A DNA stretch of 64,000 bases from NCBI GenBank assembly GCA_942159475.1, contig OW804095.1, forward strand, positions 146,362,314 through 146,426,313. The letters are read 5' to 3'. The notes under the pieces are model-generated. The model did no database searches, was not told the DNA's origin, and saw only the letters and a program-made list of their open reading frames with translations. Both the position numbers and the translations under genes were made by a program. The stretch comes from Sthenelais limicola. Its lineage: Eukaryota > Annelida > Polychaeta > Phyllodocida > Sigalionidae. This document shows positions 33,598-45,090 of this stretch, in pieces; position 1 is the first letter of the stretch, and every line of letters begins with the position of its first letter.

Positions 33598-34080
33598 CAA
33601 GGAGGTACAGGAGCCAATGGAGGAGGTACTGGAGGGAGTGCAAGATCATGTATCAGCGAAGGCACAGGAGGAGGTATCAGGTACTGGAGTAGGAGTACCT
33701 CCTCCTCCAGTACCCCCTTCAGTACCCCTACCAGTATCTCCTCCAGTGCCTCCTCCAGTCCTCCCTCCAGTACCCCTTCCAGTATCTCCTCCAGTGCCTC
33801 CTCCAGTCCTCCCTCCAGTAACCCTACCAGTATCTCCTCCAGTGCCTCCTCCAGTCCTCCCTTCAGTACACCTTCCAGTATCTCCTCCAGTGCCTCCTCC
33901 AGTCCTCCCTCCAGTACCCCTTCCAGTATCTCCTCCAGTACCCCCTTCAGTATCCCCTCCAGTATCTCCTCAAGTGCCTCCTCTGGTAATCCCTCCATTA
34001 CCTTCTCCAGTGCCTCCTACAGTACCTCCTTCAGTGCCTCCTCCCTTACCCCATCCAGTAGCTCCTCCAGTACCTCAAAT
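33598..34080. repeat. GTACTGG minisatellite
   Basis: A 15-30 bp array of CTCCAGTACCTCCTCCAGT-type units, with a short opposite-strand part at 33598-33690. Frames are open on both strands (VPPPVLPPVPLPVSP on plus, EEILEGVLEGGLEE on minus) because the unit lacks stops. I regard neither as a gene. The core GGAGGTACTGGAGGA recurs at 43462-43895 and, with one base changed, at 41775-41888 and 44228-44805. Confidence 0.85.
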
Positions 34081-35294
34081 TATATCAAATTATCCCAAAC
34101 AATTAGTTAGGAATAGTTTGATATACATATATTTAAGAGCTAACAACTGGCCAGCGCTCCCAATGCAGCAGGTATTGGTCAGCTTCAAACTGTCCCAAAC
34201 AAGTAGGATAATATGCTTTTAATAAATTCACATTCAATAACAAACGATTGAATCTTTTATTGAAAATCTTTTATTCAAGCCATCACAAGTTTAAGGAGAG
34301 TTACATGTAATTTGGTATTTGATTGAATCTTTTATTGAAAATCTTTTATTCAAGCCATCACAAGTTTAAGGAGAGTTACATGTTAATTTCCATACTAGAC
34401 AATACTAGATTATTACACTTATCATATAACATATATTATTTTTGAAATGTGTATTTTTCTCGATTAAAATTCTTTTTTGTATCATAAATGTATAATATAA
34501 TGCCATGCCTTAAGCAATCAGGCAACCTCTGAGAACATCTACGCTCGTCGCTGTATTTTTGTTGTCCTGAATAAACATAATTAAAAATCATTACACTAAT
34601 CAGATATATCATCAACATCAACAATCATCCAATATTTTCATGCGTTGCGTTGGCAGCCTCTAACTTGTTCTTGTACATATCATCTATAATATTAATAGGA
34701 GACTTTACATATTCCCCAGTCAGTGACTGCGGGACAGCTCTGACTCATTTGGCGCATGTGCAACTCATTAGAGCCTCACCCAAATGCGGGCTGAAGTGCT
34801 CCACTTACAAGTACCCACTGGACCCCACCAGTCCTGCTCACTGACCCGTCAATACCTCTAGAGCTGGCCGCTGCCTGTGCGTGCACCCCCGTGCGTACCT
34901 GTTTCTTGTAGAAACACTCTGACAAAACTTAGCATATTCTAGAATTTAACGGGTCAATCAACCTCAAACCTGGCATGATTACTCTAAACATGTGATTCTA
35001 TCATGCGTTGGACATTGCGTTAAAAATGGAGGAGCAAAAGCTTGGAAAAGTTGGGCTCCTATGTTGAAGGGATAGGGTCAAAGGATAAGTGCCCGTCCAG
35101 TGGTCTGACTGCAGCGCCACACAGGAGGGGTAGTAATGACTTGCAGCCAATTTGTGAAGGACACTATTCTGAGAAAAGACAAAAGTGTTACTCTCTGCAT
35201 CTCCTCTGAAACTGCTGGAGGGATTGCCGTGATTTTCATGGTGGACATACTTTGGCATACTGTATCCCTCACACATTGCCTCTGAATCTGTATA

Positions 35295-35505
35295 TGGGTC
35301 AGATTTTCAGAAAATGTACAATTGGCAGCTCTACACATTTCGTAAATTCTGCTAAATTTGGCTGAAAAATGAAGAATACTGGGTATATCTGAGTATATTT
35401 GATATCGCATTCATTTAAAGTATCAGTTCTGTTATGTTAAACTGCATTTTGAAGCTCATTTCTGTCTTAGATGTGGGTTATTTGAGAGGATTGGTGAAGG
35501 CGATG
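35295..35505. mobile_element. GGGTCAG MITE, right end missing (subfamily 2)
   Basis: It starts GGGTCAGATTTTCAG and contains GAATACTGGGTATATC. It stops at GATTGGTGAAGGCGA where the last 25 or so bases should follow. A complementary ACCAATCCTCTCAAATAAC word appears at 35671, suggesting rearrangement of the right end. Confidence 0.7.
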
Positions 35506-35900
35506 GTGGGAGACAGCCTTAACATACCCAGCAACGTAGCTGTTCCATGGCATACAATAGAAGACCAGATTATTATCTGAAGTTTTGTAGCATGCATTTA
35601 GTTTTTGCGAAATGAAGAATTCAATGTTATTATTATACGGGTGCAGTGGCATGGAAATATGCTATTGACCTTTACCAATCCTCTCAAATAACCTAAAAAT
35701 AAGGAGAGATACATAGCACGGGTAATTGCTAGTTGTTTATAGTACAGAATTCACTCCAGTAATTTTTCCTCAACACCATTTTGAACAAGGAAATAGATGA
35801 AAAATATGACTAGGTCACTTCTTATGACGATTATAATAACTCTTTCAAGCGTAGTATCAATAGAGACAATTATCTAGAAATTGTTTCTAATGTATTATGT

Positions 35901-36135
35901 GGGTCAGATTTTCAGAAAATGTACAATTGTCAGCTGTACACATTTAGTCAATTCTGCTAAAATAGGCTGCAATTTGGTGAATATTAGGTAAATTCGAGAC
36001 TATTCGGCATTGCATTGATTCTAGCAATCTGTTTGGTTAGGTTGAACTGTATTTTGAACTTTATTTTCGTCTAAAATTTGAGTTATTTGAGAGGATTGGC
36101 GAAGTTGAATTGTACATTTTCTAAAAATCTGACCC
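35901..36135. mobile_element. GGGTCAG MITE with an empty site in block A
   Basis: A full-length copy flanked by ATGT on both sides. Block A at about 5497 has the uninterrupted sequence TATTATGCATAAC, so this copy inserted after the duplication. Confidence 0.85.
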
Positions 36136-36980
36136 ATGTATAACATAAGAATTAAGTAGAAGGAATAACTGAGAGTAATATTGATATATGATTTAAGGTT
36201 GCATCCTGAATAAAAAATATTTTGAAATAAATAATCATTACAAATAATCATGTTGATCTCTTGATACCTTTAATATTTAATTCTAGTTATATTACCATGA
36301 TTATATTTTACTTACATACTACTCGCTTACTTTCAAAGATTGTTTTTGCCTTTTAATTGTAGTATTAATAGACATTCAATCTCCTTTCTAGGGGGGAAGT
36401 ATTCTAGCGATTTCACTATCTATCGCTGTCTTATGTTTAGTGCCATACACATATTATACCATTCTATAGGACCGCTATTCTGGGTCTTCCATAGCCTAGA
36501 TCACATACATAATAAAGTATCTAGGTCTGTGATAATTAAGCCTTGCTCAAGTATATATTACACTTTATTACTGGGCTTTATCAATATAATATACTACTTA
36601 TTTTCAATTGGATTAATTTGTTAATGGTATTGTGAATTAAATTGGTTTTCCAAAAATGGAAACTAGAGGATTTGCTCTCAGGTTTTTACATCTGTTTTTA
36701 AAATCGTAATCGAATTATTATTGGCCAATTGGAAGGCTATTCACCTGTCACCATTTTTTAGGATAACACATTTCAGGTGCAACTCATTCAAAAATCAAAA
36801 TCAAAGACCTGTATAGGTACATTTGGCATCATTAAGTCTGGTCATTTTGAAAGAGTGAGTTTTCATAGCTTGTAGTTTTCTGACTGGTAATTTACCAGTT
36901 AAGAGATAGATAATATAGATAGACTGATAGACAAGCAGATAGATAGAGAGATAAATAGGTAGACAGACTTGATGCCTTAC

Positions 36981-37307
36981 TGTTTAATACAGGACAGCGC
37001 TTTTCACAAGCCCAATTACGATCGCAGCTGTAGTCTGTGGGGCATGTACAGTTGTATGTAATGTAGCCACTATGTGTTTCTACAGGTGTGCATTTACCAC
37101 CATTGGCACATGCATTAGGAATGCAATCCAGCTCTCGATCTTGACAATGAGGTCCGCTGCTGCTCGACTTCCAAGGACATGCTTGAACTTGGTTTTTTCC
37201 AGATGGAAAATTATTATCATAGAATGTGCCACAAAAGGTGTAACCATTTTGAGTTGATATGACACATGTGTCTCCTTGGCATGTTGTTTGGGGGCAGTAA
37301 GCTATGC
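36981..37307 (-). CDS. Gene B exon 3: Cys-rich and EGF-like domain
   Basis: It encodes 108 codons. The first half has CPQTTCQGDTCVIS and FCGTFYDNN. The EGF part reads CIPNACANGGKCTP, YNCTCPTDYSC and CEKRC. The end is CPVLN followed by AACA|GTAAGG. Its 3' flank matches the broken EGF exon of block A (6500-6785), while its 5' intron matches that of gene A exon 3. The exon therefore looks like a fusion of the two by deletion of the intervening TM segment. Confidence 0.75.
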
Positions 37308-38823
37308 CTGTCAAAGTAAAAAAAAAGTATAATCATGAAATATAACAGCAGAAGAAATATATTGTTTCAGTTGCTTGTAGGGTCTTCTTATCCAAACTTC
37401 TCACAAACATAAAGAACAGACACTAAGCTAGGACAGGAATGATATGTATATATATGTGGAGATGTTTTAATAATTACTATAAATACATGTTGAAATGTTT
37501 ATTGAATATACTTTGGCATTTACTTACCACATTTCTTAAATCCAAAGATCTGGTCATAATAGCAGTTTGGTTTGGAGGTGTTTCCACATTTCTTTGAAAT
37601 TAAATTTCCATCAACTGCAAAGATAGTTGCAAAATGGATTACTTTATGTATAAAGTTCATGTAAAATAATTTCATTTTTAAATTAATAAGATCTGTAATT
37701 ACTGAAATTTCTCTTGAAGCAGTGCAACTTTTGTGATAACTTCTACTGGATGAATTGTCAATACATTGTACAGTGATATTTAATGGCACTATTCACACAT
37801 ACCCATGTTCATTAGTTAGTCAACCACAATAAACTAGAGAAACAACATCAACAACTTCTTCATTTGTTCATACACTATAATAATGTGAAAAGTATTATTA
37901 CAACATTATGTGTACAGTATATATCTATATTATATAATATTATAAACCTTGGAAGAAATCCTGGTGATACTGCTTGTCAAGGTTCTAAGAAGATATAGAA
38001 ATTATGAAAATATTTAAAAGACCCTTTCATTCATCTGTGGGAACATGCAGATAGGACACAACTTACATTTCAGGTTGATTGTCCTGTTGGTGATAGCTGT
38101 GCCAAACTGTGATATTTCACCAATAATGTGATCTTCATCGACAAGATTTAGAACTGCTGCTTCATAGTAAGGTCTGATCAGGACTCCAAGTATCACAACA
38201 CCTTCATCTTTCAATTTGGGTTTCAGGGATTTCGGATTATCCTTACTGCTTAATGTCACATCTGTCTTTGTTATGACCCATAGATATCTCTTAGTATTGG
38301 GACTCTTTGCACCTTTGAAGACTTCCAAGGCCTTTTGGTAGGCTGTTGAAAAGCTAGCATTCTCCCATTCACCTGCTGTGTCATTTAAAAGAACTTTATC
38401 CCAATATTTCTCACCGTGCCAGAGTTGACACTTATATATGTCATTTTTAAGTCCATCAAAATGAACAGTAGCATGCTTAGCAAATGTTATGATGGCAAGT
38501 CGGACCTTAGAAGGCCGAATGTCTGCATGATATCTCAAGGTATGATTCACCACTTTTCTTGTATAATAGTTGAAATAAATTCTTCTCACAAACCTTGAGC
38601 GGTCAAGTAAAATCACCAGATCCATCGTACTGTTACCAAGATCTGTAATGAATGTATTTCTCTTTTCAACTGCCTCTGGTACGGGACCATAATAATCAGG
38701 GGACCTCCTTTTGTTCCGTGCATATAGAGAATGTGAAATGGTGGAACTTATGTCACCTATTTGAAACAAAATGGAAATAAATACGAAAAGCCCTTGAATA
38801 ATCATATGCTTGTGGATGGCCAT
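36981..38823 (-). CDS. vWA-EGF protein, gene B (whole gene)
   Basis: Exons are 38823-38067 (signal peptide and vWA), 37614-37528 (Cys linker) and 37307-36981 (Cys-rich/EGF), all phase 1. The protein closely parallels gene A through the EGF module. Two differences matter. The MIDAS motif reads D-R-S-R-F instead of D-R-S-R-S, so a metal-coordinating serine is lost. No TM exon is found between 34.2 and 36.98 kb. If the donor at 36981 is not used, translation would run to a stop at 36892 and give a secreted protein. Gene B could be a secreted or decaying paralogue. No frameshift is seen in the predicted exons. Confidence 0.65.
37528..37614 (-). CDS. Gene B exon 2: Cys-rich linker
   Basis: 87 bases with the same boundaries and phase as gene A exon 2 (TTTGCAG acceptor, GTAAGT donor). 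It encodes CGNTSKPNCYYDQ and FGFKKC with only few substitutions, which supports continued coding use since duplication. Confidence 0.75.
38067..38823 (-). CDS. Gene B exon 1: signal peptide and vWA domain
   Basis: The ATG is at 38821-38823 in the same context as gene A. The signal peptide core is GLFVFISILFQI. The vWA domain keeps KVRLAIITFAKHATVHF, NASFSTAYQKALEVF and the fourth-strand WVITKTD. The MIDAS strand reads LLDRSRFVRRIYF, with Phe at the third MIDAS position. Several nearby changes (YFNYYTRKVV) fall in the same helix. The donor AAAT|GTAAGT is conserved. Metal binding may be weakened, while the fold appears intact. Confidence 0.75.
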
Positions 38824-40405
38824 GATGTTTTGTAGCTGCTATTGTATACAGTTGTAGGTTCACTCTTGTAAGTATTATAGTGGCAGAGAAAGTGGGGTGG
38901 ACAAATTGACTTCTTTAGCTCCTGTCCGATTCATGTGCCTTCTTCACCTCCACTTTTCCAATTGTTCATTCCCTTGCTGTGGACACTTACGTCCCCATGT
39001 AAAGTAACAAATTAGTATCAAATCAGTACAATAAGAACTCTATATGGACAACTCATTACTAGGGACAGCTAAAAAGTACCAGTCCCTTTGCAGTAAATTT
39101 TTATCATACTGATCCATCTTTAATGAGGCAATATCATAATTATACATCATAAGCAACTCACTTATAAAATAACTGTTAACAGTAACTCAGTACAACTATT
39201 AACAGGAAACCAATGCGTGTTTGAACCACTGCATCTGTAAGTGGAAACCCTATTACCATAAGTGCTGTAATTAAAGGTATGTGCAGTAAATGCCAGTATT
39301 TGTGGAAATTAGTGCACATTTTCTCTTTATACCCACTAAACTATATTCAAAGGACAATGAGAGAGACTGGCCTCAAGAGGAATAAAACATGCCAGGAGAT
39401 GATTAATTAATATATTGACAAGTTATGGTCAATGTTAATTAGATGGCACTGTCTCTGGTAGTCATTACTTATTAAAATTCTTATTGACATGATGTTCTTA
39501 CTGTTGTGTTCTGAAGCACCTAGTTCTCCTGCTATATGTCAAGGAGGGAGGGGAGGAGATGTCTATGGGGTGATTGGTGCGTGTAGTTAACTGAGGTTTG
39601 ACTCTAGAGACCAACATTCAATAACGGTGACCCCGGATCAAAGGGTGGAATGTTTCCCTTTCCTTGTGGTGCCCCTCTCTGGCCTCTAATGATAATACAT
39701 ATGGAGAACCAATGTGGCTCAAATAGCAAGAACACAATTTATGATTTTCGTCATGCACTATTTACCACAGACATAACAGTATTTAAGATCAACACATTCA
39801 ATTTGGTTAAGGCATTTTGATTCTTCATATTGGAAATAGATAACATTCGATACAAATACAAGGTGAAAGTGTGTTTCCTGTCATCATTGGGATCTTTAAT
39901 AGGTATCATCTCTCTCTACCATGCTCTCCTTCTTTCTCGATTTCACCCTCTCTTGTAAACATCATGAAACAATGGCAAACTTCATGAAATAAATGAAAAA
40001 TTATGCTTACCCTACCATAAATGTTGTGGGAAATATTCCAATGCGACACTACAAGAGATTTGAGTCCTGTTGCTCTTTCTGAGAAATTCACGTCAGCTAT
40101 GATACATAGCTAGGGAAATTTTCTGCATAAGTACTTTTTTGTCTCACATTAAAGCACAGCCAAATAAGGATTCTACCTTTGTCTCTACCCTTATACACTA
40201 TATTATATGCCCATACTCAATAGCACACTGTTCCAATAGTTCCATTCTGATGGAACCAGTGAATTAATCAGCCAACAAAATTGACTGAAAAAAGTAATTG
40301 TTCATACTTACATGTACGCACCATGCACTCACCACCAGCAGCAGATGCGGTCTATTTGCCCTGTTGATGGAGCCACAATAGAGTCCAATCCACTATGATA
40401 TGACT
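38824..40405. other. Upstream flank of gene B; no other gene
   Basis: 38824-39597 matches the gene A upstream flank. 39598-40390 has no match in the window and no recognisable exon. Confidence 0.45.
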
Positions 40406-40409
40406 ATAT

Positions 40410-40644
40410 GGCTCAGATTTTCAGAAAATGTACAATTCTACTTCACCAATCCTCTCAAATAACCCAAATTTCAGGCGAAAATAAAGTTCAAAATACAGTT
40501 CAACCTAACCAAACAGATTGCTAGAATCAATGCAATGCCAAATATACTTGAATTTACCTGTTATTGACCAATTTTCAGCTTAATTTAGCAGAATTTACTA
40601 AATGTGTAAAGCTGCCAGTTGTACATTTTCTGAAAATCTGACCC
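40410..40644. mobile_element. GGGTCAG MITE with an empty site in block A
   Basis: A reverse-oriented copy with ATAT flanks. The block A sequence at about 11572 (ACTATTATATATAGGCC) is uninterrupted, giving a second natural empty site for this family. Confidence 0.85.
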
Positions 40645-41517
40645 ATATATAGGCCAATGTAAAAAAGTGTACAATTGGGATTTTCCCAGGTCATAAGTTG
40701 TATGTCTTCAATCATTAGTTTTTCTCCTTGGTTTCACTCCCATTGTATGGGGCTCGATGAGAGCTAGTGTATGGTTTTGCCTATAAATGCTAGCAGACAA
40801 AATAAGCCGATATATATATATGATGCTTTTATTCATGATAATTAATACAGTTACATTGTCACATAAATAAGGAAAAGGTTTTAGTCCTCTGCCCCTTTGC
40901 AGTTCTTCCTCGACCCCCCTAACTAAGTATAATACACACATTCATTCATTCAATAGGGTACATGACATATGGTATTGTCCCCTTTTTAAAAAATATGAGT
41001 TTTTATTTCACCCTTGATATGCCGGTCGTGGGGCTACCGCCCCTTGACCGTCATCGGTGAATATTCACTCCCGCCTCGAATCCCGGGTAGTTCTGTATAT
41101 GTGGTGTATATTATGGAAAGCGGAATACATATAACCGAAAATGGCGCATGCGCAAAAAGCGGCTCAATAGTAATTGAATGGGGAGCGTACTTTTCGCATC
41201 CGTCAATATCGGCCGATACATACGGGTTCCTCCGACTAAAACGGGTGCGCCAAATGCGCCCTGCGTTTTTTTCGGCCGGTAATTTCTGCCGCGAGGAATG
41301 CGGCCGAAAAAAACGGGTGACTAAGCGTTAAAAGCGCGATGTGTGACCGAAATTGGCGCATGTGTGACCGAAATCAGCGCATGACACACTGATATTTTCG
41401 CCCGTCTTTTGCGTCAAATGCGCATCTTTTGCGTCAAATGCGGCCGTCAAATGGGCCCGGAGATGAAGGGGGGTAGGGTATGGGGGAGGAGGGGTATGTA
41501 ACATACATGTACAATAT

Positions 41518-41753
41518 GGGTCAGATTTTCAGAAAATGTACAATTGGCAGCTGTACATATTTAGTCAATTCTGCTAAACTAGGCTACAATTTGGTGAATA
41601 CTAGGTAAATTGGGGTATATTTGGCATTGTATTGATCCTAGCAATCTGGTTGGTTAGGTTGAACTGTATTTTGAAGTTTATTTTCGTCAGAAATCTTGTT
41701 TTTTTATAGAAGATTGGTGACGTTGAATTGTACATTTTCTGAAAATCTGACCC
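41518..41753. mobile_element. GGGTCAG MITE, reference copy
   Basis: 236 bp with ends GGGTCAGATTTTCAGAAAAT and the complementary TTTTCTGAAAATCTGACCC. Subterminal parts are also complementary around ACAATT. The inner word GGTTAGGTTGAACTGTATTTT is shared by most copies. ATAT flanks both sides. There is no ORF. Copies in this window number about fifteen. Confidence 0.85.
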
Positions 41754-41774
41754 ATATAATGAAACGTAATACAT

Positions 41775-41888
41775 ACTCCTGTACCTCCAACCTGTACATA
41801 CCCCTGTACGTCCTCCTGTACCTCCTCCTGTACACCCCCCTGTACCTCCTCCTGTACATACCCCTGTACCTCCTCCTGTAACCTCCTG
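41775..41888. repeat. TGTACCTCCTCC minisatellite (short)
   Basis: About 110 bp of CTCCTGTACCTCC and CATACCCCTGTACC units. It is the same core as 44228-44805 in opposite orientation, so the two arrays are an inverted pair within the 41.1-46.6 kb unit. Confidence 0.8.
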
Positions 41889-42434
41889 TCATACTCATAA
41901 TTCTATGATCTAATGCTTTTAAATGATTATATAAGGTTACGTAACATGACGTAAGGTATTATTAAAATTTTAATATGAATTTATTATATAGAAATATTAT
42001 GAATAATATATTATATACTGAATATCACAAATATTCGTGCTGAGTAATAACCGTTAAAGGTTCATATACCAGACTGTATAATTACCTAATCTTCACATGT
42101 TTCCGGAGATGAAGGGGGGTAGGGTATGGGGGAGGAGGGGTATGTAACATACAAACTTCGGATCATTAATGAATATTTGACCCAAGTCATTGTAGGTACA
42201 TTTTCTCATATGTAATCACAATGTTCTTGTATTGTCATGATACGTTTTGAATGGTTATATGATTGATATAATAATGGGTAATGGTTAATTGATTATTTAC
42301 ATATATCATGTTGGTAATATGGTCGGCCAATTGTAGCAGCAAGCATGCATCTATATGTATATCTATACATATATACATGAGCACATGGATGTATACACGG
42401 GCATATGTATACATGTACGTATGTCTGCATATAT

Positions 42435-42505
42435 GGGTCAGATTTTCAGAAAATGTACAATTTGCCTTCACCAATCCTCTCAAATAAACCATATTTAAGG
42501 CAACC
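42435..42505. mobile_element. GGGTCAG MITE, left end only
   Basis: The left terminal ~70 bases of subfamily 2 (GGGTCAGATTTTCAG, CCTTCACCAATCCTCTC). The rest is missing, and the 170-bp satellite starts 25 bases later. Confidence 0.75.
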
Positions 42506-42526
42506 CATACTAACTGCCCATACAAC

Positions 42527-43206
42527 CCTTACCACTATATCCCTACCATACAATCTTCTCATCTTTCAACCCTCATAACTTCTAAACTATTAATTTTCCT
42601 TATTAAATTTTCACTCTCATTAGAATTCTTATTTACCCCTCTACCATTTTCTATTAAAAATTCTTTAAAATTATCAACCCTCCCTATTATCGCTCACCTT
42701 ACCACTATATCCCTACCATACAATCTTCTCATCTTTCAACCCTCATAACTTCTAAACTATTAATTTTCCTTATTAAATTTTCACTCCCATTAGAATTCTT
42801 ATTTACCCCTCTACCATTTTCCATTAAAAATTCTTTAAAATTATCAACCCTCCCTATTATCGCTCACCTTACCACAATATCCCTACCATACAATCTTCTC
42901 ATCTTTCAACCCTCATAACTTCTGAACTATTAATTTTCCTTATTAAATTTTCACTCCCATTAGAATTCTTATTTACCCCTCTACCATTTTCCATTAAAAA
43001 TTCTTTAAAATTATCAACCCTCCCTATTATTGCTCACCTTACCACAATATCCCTACCATACAATCTTCTCATCTTTCAACCCTCATAACTTCTAAACTAT
43101 TAATTTTCCTTATTAAATTTTCACTCTCATTAGAATTATTATTTACCCCTCTACCATTTTCCATTAAAAATTCTTTAAAATTATCAACATTCCCTATTAT
43201 CGCCTT
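42527..43206. repeat. 170-bp satellite, four tandem copies
   Basis: Units start at 42527, 42697, 42867 and 43037 with an exact 170-base period and only a few differences between units. Each opens CTTACCAC(T/A)ATATCCC and ends CCCTATTATCGCTCAC. The array is AT-rich and free of ORFs. Homogeneity points to recent amplification. It is not a CRISPR array, because the whole unit is repeated without spacers. Confidence 0.95.
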
Positions 43207-43461
43207 TTCCTGCCCTTCTCAAGGGCTCTATACAACTCCAACCTACACTTACTTACCTACACTACCTCCCATTACTTCTACCATTACTTTATCTCTATTT
43301 CCCCTTTTATCATAACCAGTGTTATTAGTGTATCACTATTTGGGGGGAGCACTGGAACATATGGGGGATAGTGCATGTTTTAATGGCTTGCCCAGCCCTG
43401 GAGTAACCACAATTTTCCAACATTATTCAAGACACATTTTAGCAGATTGGACTAAATGAGA

Positions 43462-43895
43462 GGATGTACTGGAGGAGGTTACTGCAGGTTGTAAGTGGAG
43501 GAAGTACTGGCGGAGATTACTGGAGGTTACTGGAGGAGGTTACTGGAGGAGGTACTGGAGAAGGTTACTGGAGGAGGTTATTAGAGGAGGCACTGCTGGA
43601 GGAGATTACTGGAGGAGGTATGTGGAGCTGGTTCCTGGAGGAGGTTACTGGAGGAGGTACTGGAGGAGGTTACTGGAGGAGGTTACTGAAGGAGGTACTG
43701 GAGGAGATTACTGGAGGAGGTTACTGGAGGAGGTACTGGAGGAGATTACTGGAGGTTACTGGAAGAGGTTACTGGAGGAGGTACTGGAGGAGGTACTGGA
43801 GAAGGTTACTGGAGGAGGTTATTAGAGGAGGTTACTGTCGGAGGTACTGGAGGAGATTACTGGAGGAGGTTACTGGCAGAGGTACTGGAGAAGGT
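43462..43895. repeat. GGAGGTTACTGGAGGA minisatellite
   Basis: About 430 bp of 15-16 bp units, GGAGGTACTGGAGGA and GGAGGTTACTGGAGG. Open frames (RRLLEEVTGGGY) are artefacts of the unit. It shares its core with the array at 33598-34080. Confidence 0.85.
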
Positions 43896-43904
43896 TAGTG
43901 ATGT

Positions 43905-44085
43905 GAGAATTAACATATAATTCAATGGGAGTTCCATTCAGCCCTGTGCAAACTAAAAATTGTGCAGTGAGAATTAACATAGGATTGAATGGGAATCCCA
44001 TAGAAACCTATGCAAACTAAAAATTGTGCAGTAAGAATTAACATAGGATTCAATTGGAGTTCCATTCAAACCTATGTTAATTATC
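43905..44085. repeat. 64-bp tandem repeat, ~2.8 copies
   Basis: Units start near 43905, 43969 and 44033 and share GAGAATTAACATA, AATGGGA and CTATGCAAACTAAAAATTGTG. It sits between two minisatellite arrays. Confidence 0.8.
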
Positions 44086-44149
44086 TTTTGTGCATAATAA
44101 ATCTGACGGTGGTATTATCATTGTTTTTCACAATTAATGCTACTCCAGT

Positions 44150-44805
44150 ATATCCTCCAGTAACAATTCTAGTACCCCCTCCTCCAGTATCTCCTCCAGT
44201 ACTTCATCCAGCTTTTCCTACAGTATATCCTCCAGGAGGAGGTACAGGGGGTGTACAGGAGGATGTACAGGAGGAGGTACAGGGTGTGTACAGGAGGATT
44301 TACAGGTGTATGTACAGGAGGACGTACAGGAGGAGATACAGGAGGAGATACAGGGGTATGTACAGGAGGATGTACAGGTTGGTGGTACAGGGGTATGTAC
44401 AGGAGGAGGTACAGGTTGGTGGTACAGGGGTATGTACAGGAGGAGGTACAGGGGGTGTACAGGAGGAGGTAAAGGATGTACAGGAGGTGGTACAGGGGGG
44501 TGGACAGGAGGAGATACAGGGGTATGGACAGGGGTGTGTACAGGAGGATTTACAGGTGTATGCACAGGAGGACATACAGGATGAGATACAGGGGGTGTAC
44601 AGGAGGAGGTACAGGAGGAGGTACAGGGGGTATATGTACAGGAGGATGTACAGGTTGGAGGTACAGGAGGGGGTACAGGGGGTGTACAGGAGGACGTACA
44701 GGAGGAGGTACAGGGGTATGTACAGGAGGATGTACAGGTTGGAGGTACAGGAGTATGTACAGGAGGAGGTACAGGGGAATGTCCAGGAGGAGGCACAGGG
44801 GGTGT
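44150..44805. repeat. GGAGGTACAGG minisatellite
   Basis: A short CCTCCAGTA stretch to 44227 is followed by nearly 580 bp of ACAGGAGGAGGTACAGGG and TATGTACAGGAGGATG units. Five of the six frames are open over long spans; I take none as a gene. It is the inverted counterpart of 41775-41888. Confidence 0.9.
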
Positions 44806-44842
44806 ATGTGAATTACGTTTCATTATATTGTACATGTTACAT

Positions 44843-45090
44843 GAGGTAGATTTTCAGAAAATGTGCAATTGGCAGCTGTACACATTTAGTAAATTCTGCT
44901 AAATTAGGCTGCAATTTGGTCAATCAATACAAGATAAATTCGAGTATATTCGGCATTGATTACATTGATTCTAGCAATCAATACAAGATAAATTCGAGTA
45001 TATTCGGCATTGATTACATTGATTCTAGAAATCAGGGTTATATGAGAAGATCGGCAAAGTGGAATTGTACATTTTCTGAAAATCTGACCC
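44843..45090. mobile_element. GGGTCAG MITE with a 55-bp internal duplication
   Basis: The right end is CTGACCC. The interior repeats CAATACAAGATAAATTCGAG through GATTACATTGATTCTAG twice in tandem. The left terminus is altered (GAGGTAGATTTTCAG). Confidence 0.75.

Larger units (their letters stand above)
34218..40805. repeat. Segmental duplication block B
   Basis: Same-orientation paralogue of 5098-11760. It lacks the segment matching 6870-8290 (TM exon and EGF exon spacing), and carries MITEs absent from block A at 35295, 35901 and 40410. A GC-richer stretch at 34720-34910 has no counterpart that I can see. Confidence 0.8.

Noticed and set aside
33524..34222. 232-codon VPPPV-rich frame that could look like a structural protein
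   Set aside because: The array is open on both strands, as expected of a stop-free minisatellite unit.
37072..37257. Plus-strand frame in gene B, also at 63115-63342
   Set aside because: Antisense shadow of the EGF exon, recurring because the exon is duplicated.
42103..42152. Repeated GGAGATGAAGGGGGG segment considered as an LTR
   Set aside because: Only 50 bp, present directly and inverted, with no primer-binding site or pol nearby; it fits a foldback arm better.
42527..43206. Possible CRISPR-like array
   Set aside because: The whole 170-bp unit repeats head-to-tail without variable spacers, and the genome is eukaryotic.
44010..44849. 279-codon frame and overlapping frames in other phases
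   Set aside because: All derive from the GTACAGG minisatellite; five frames are open at once.
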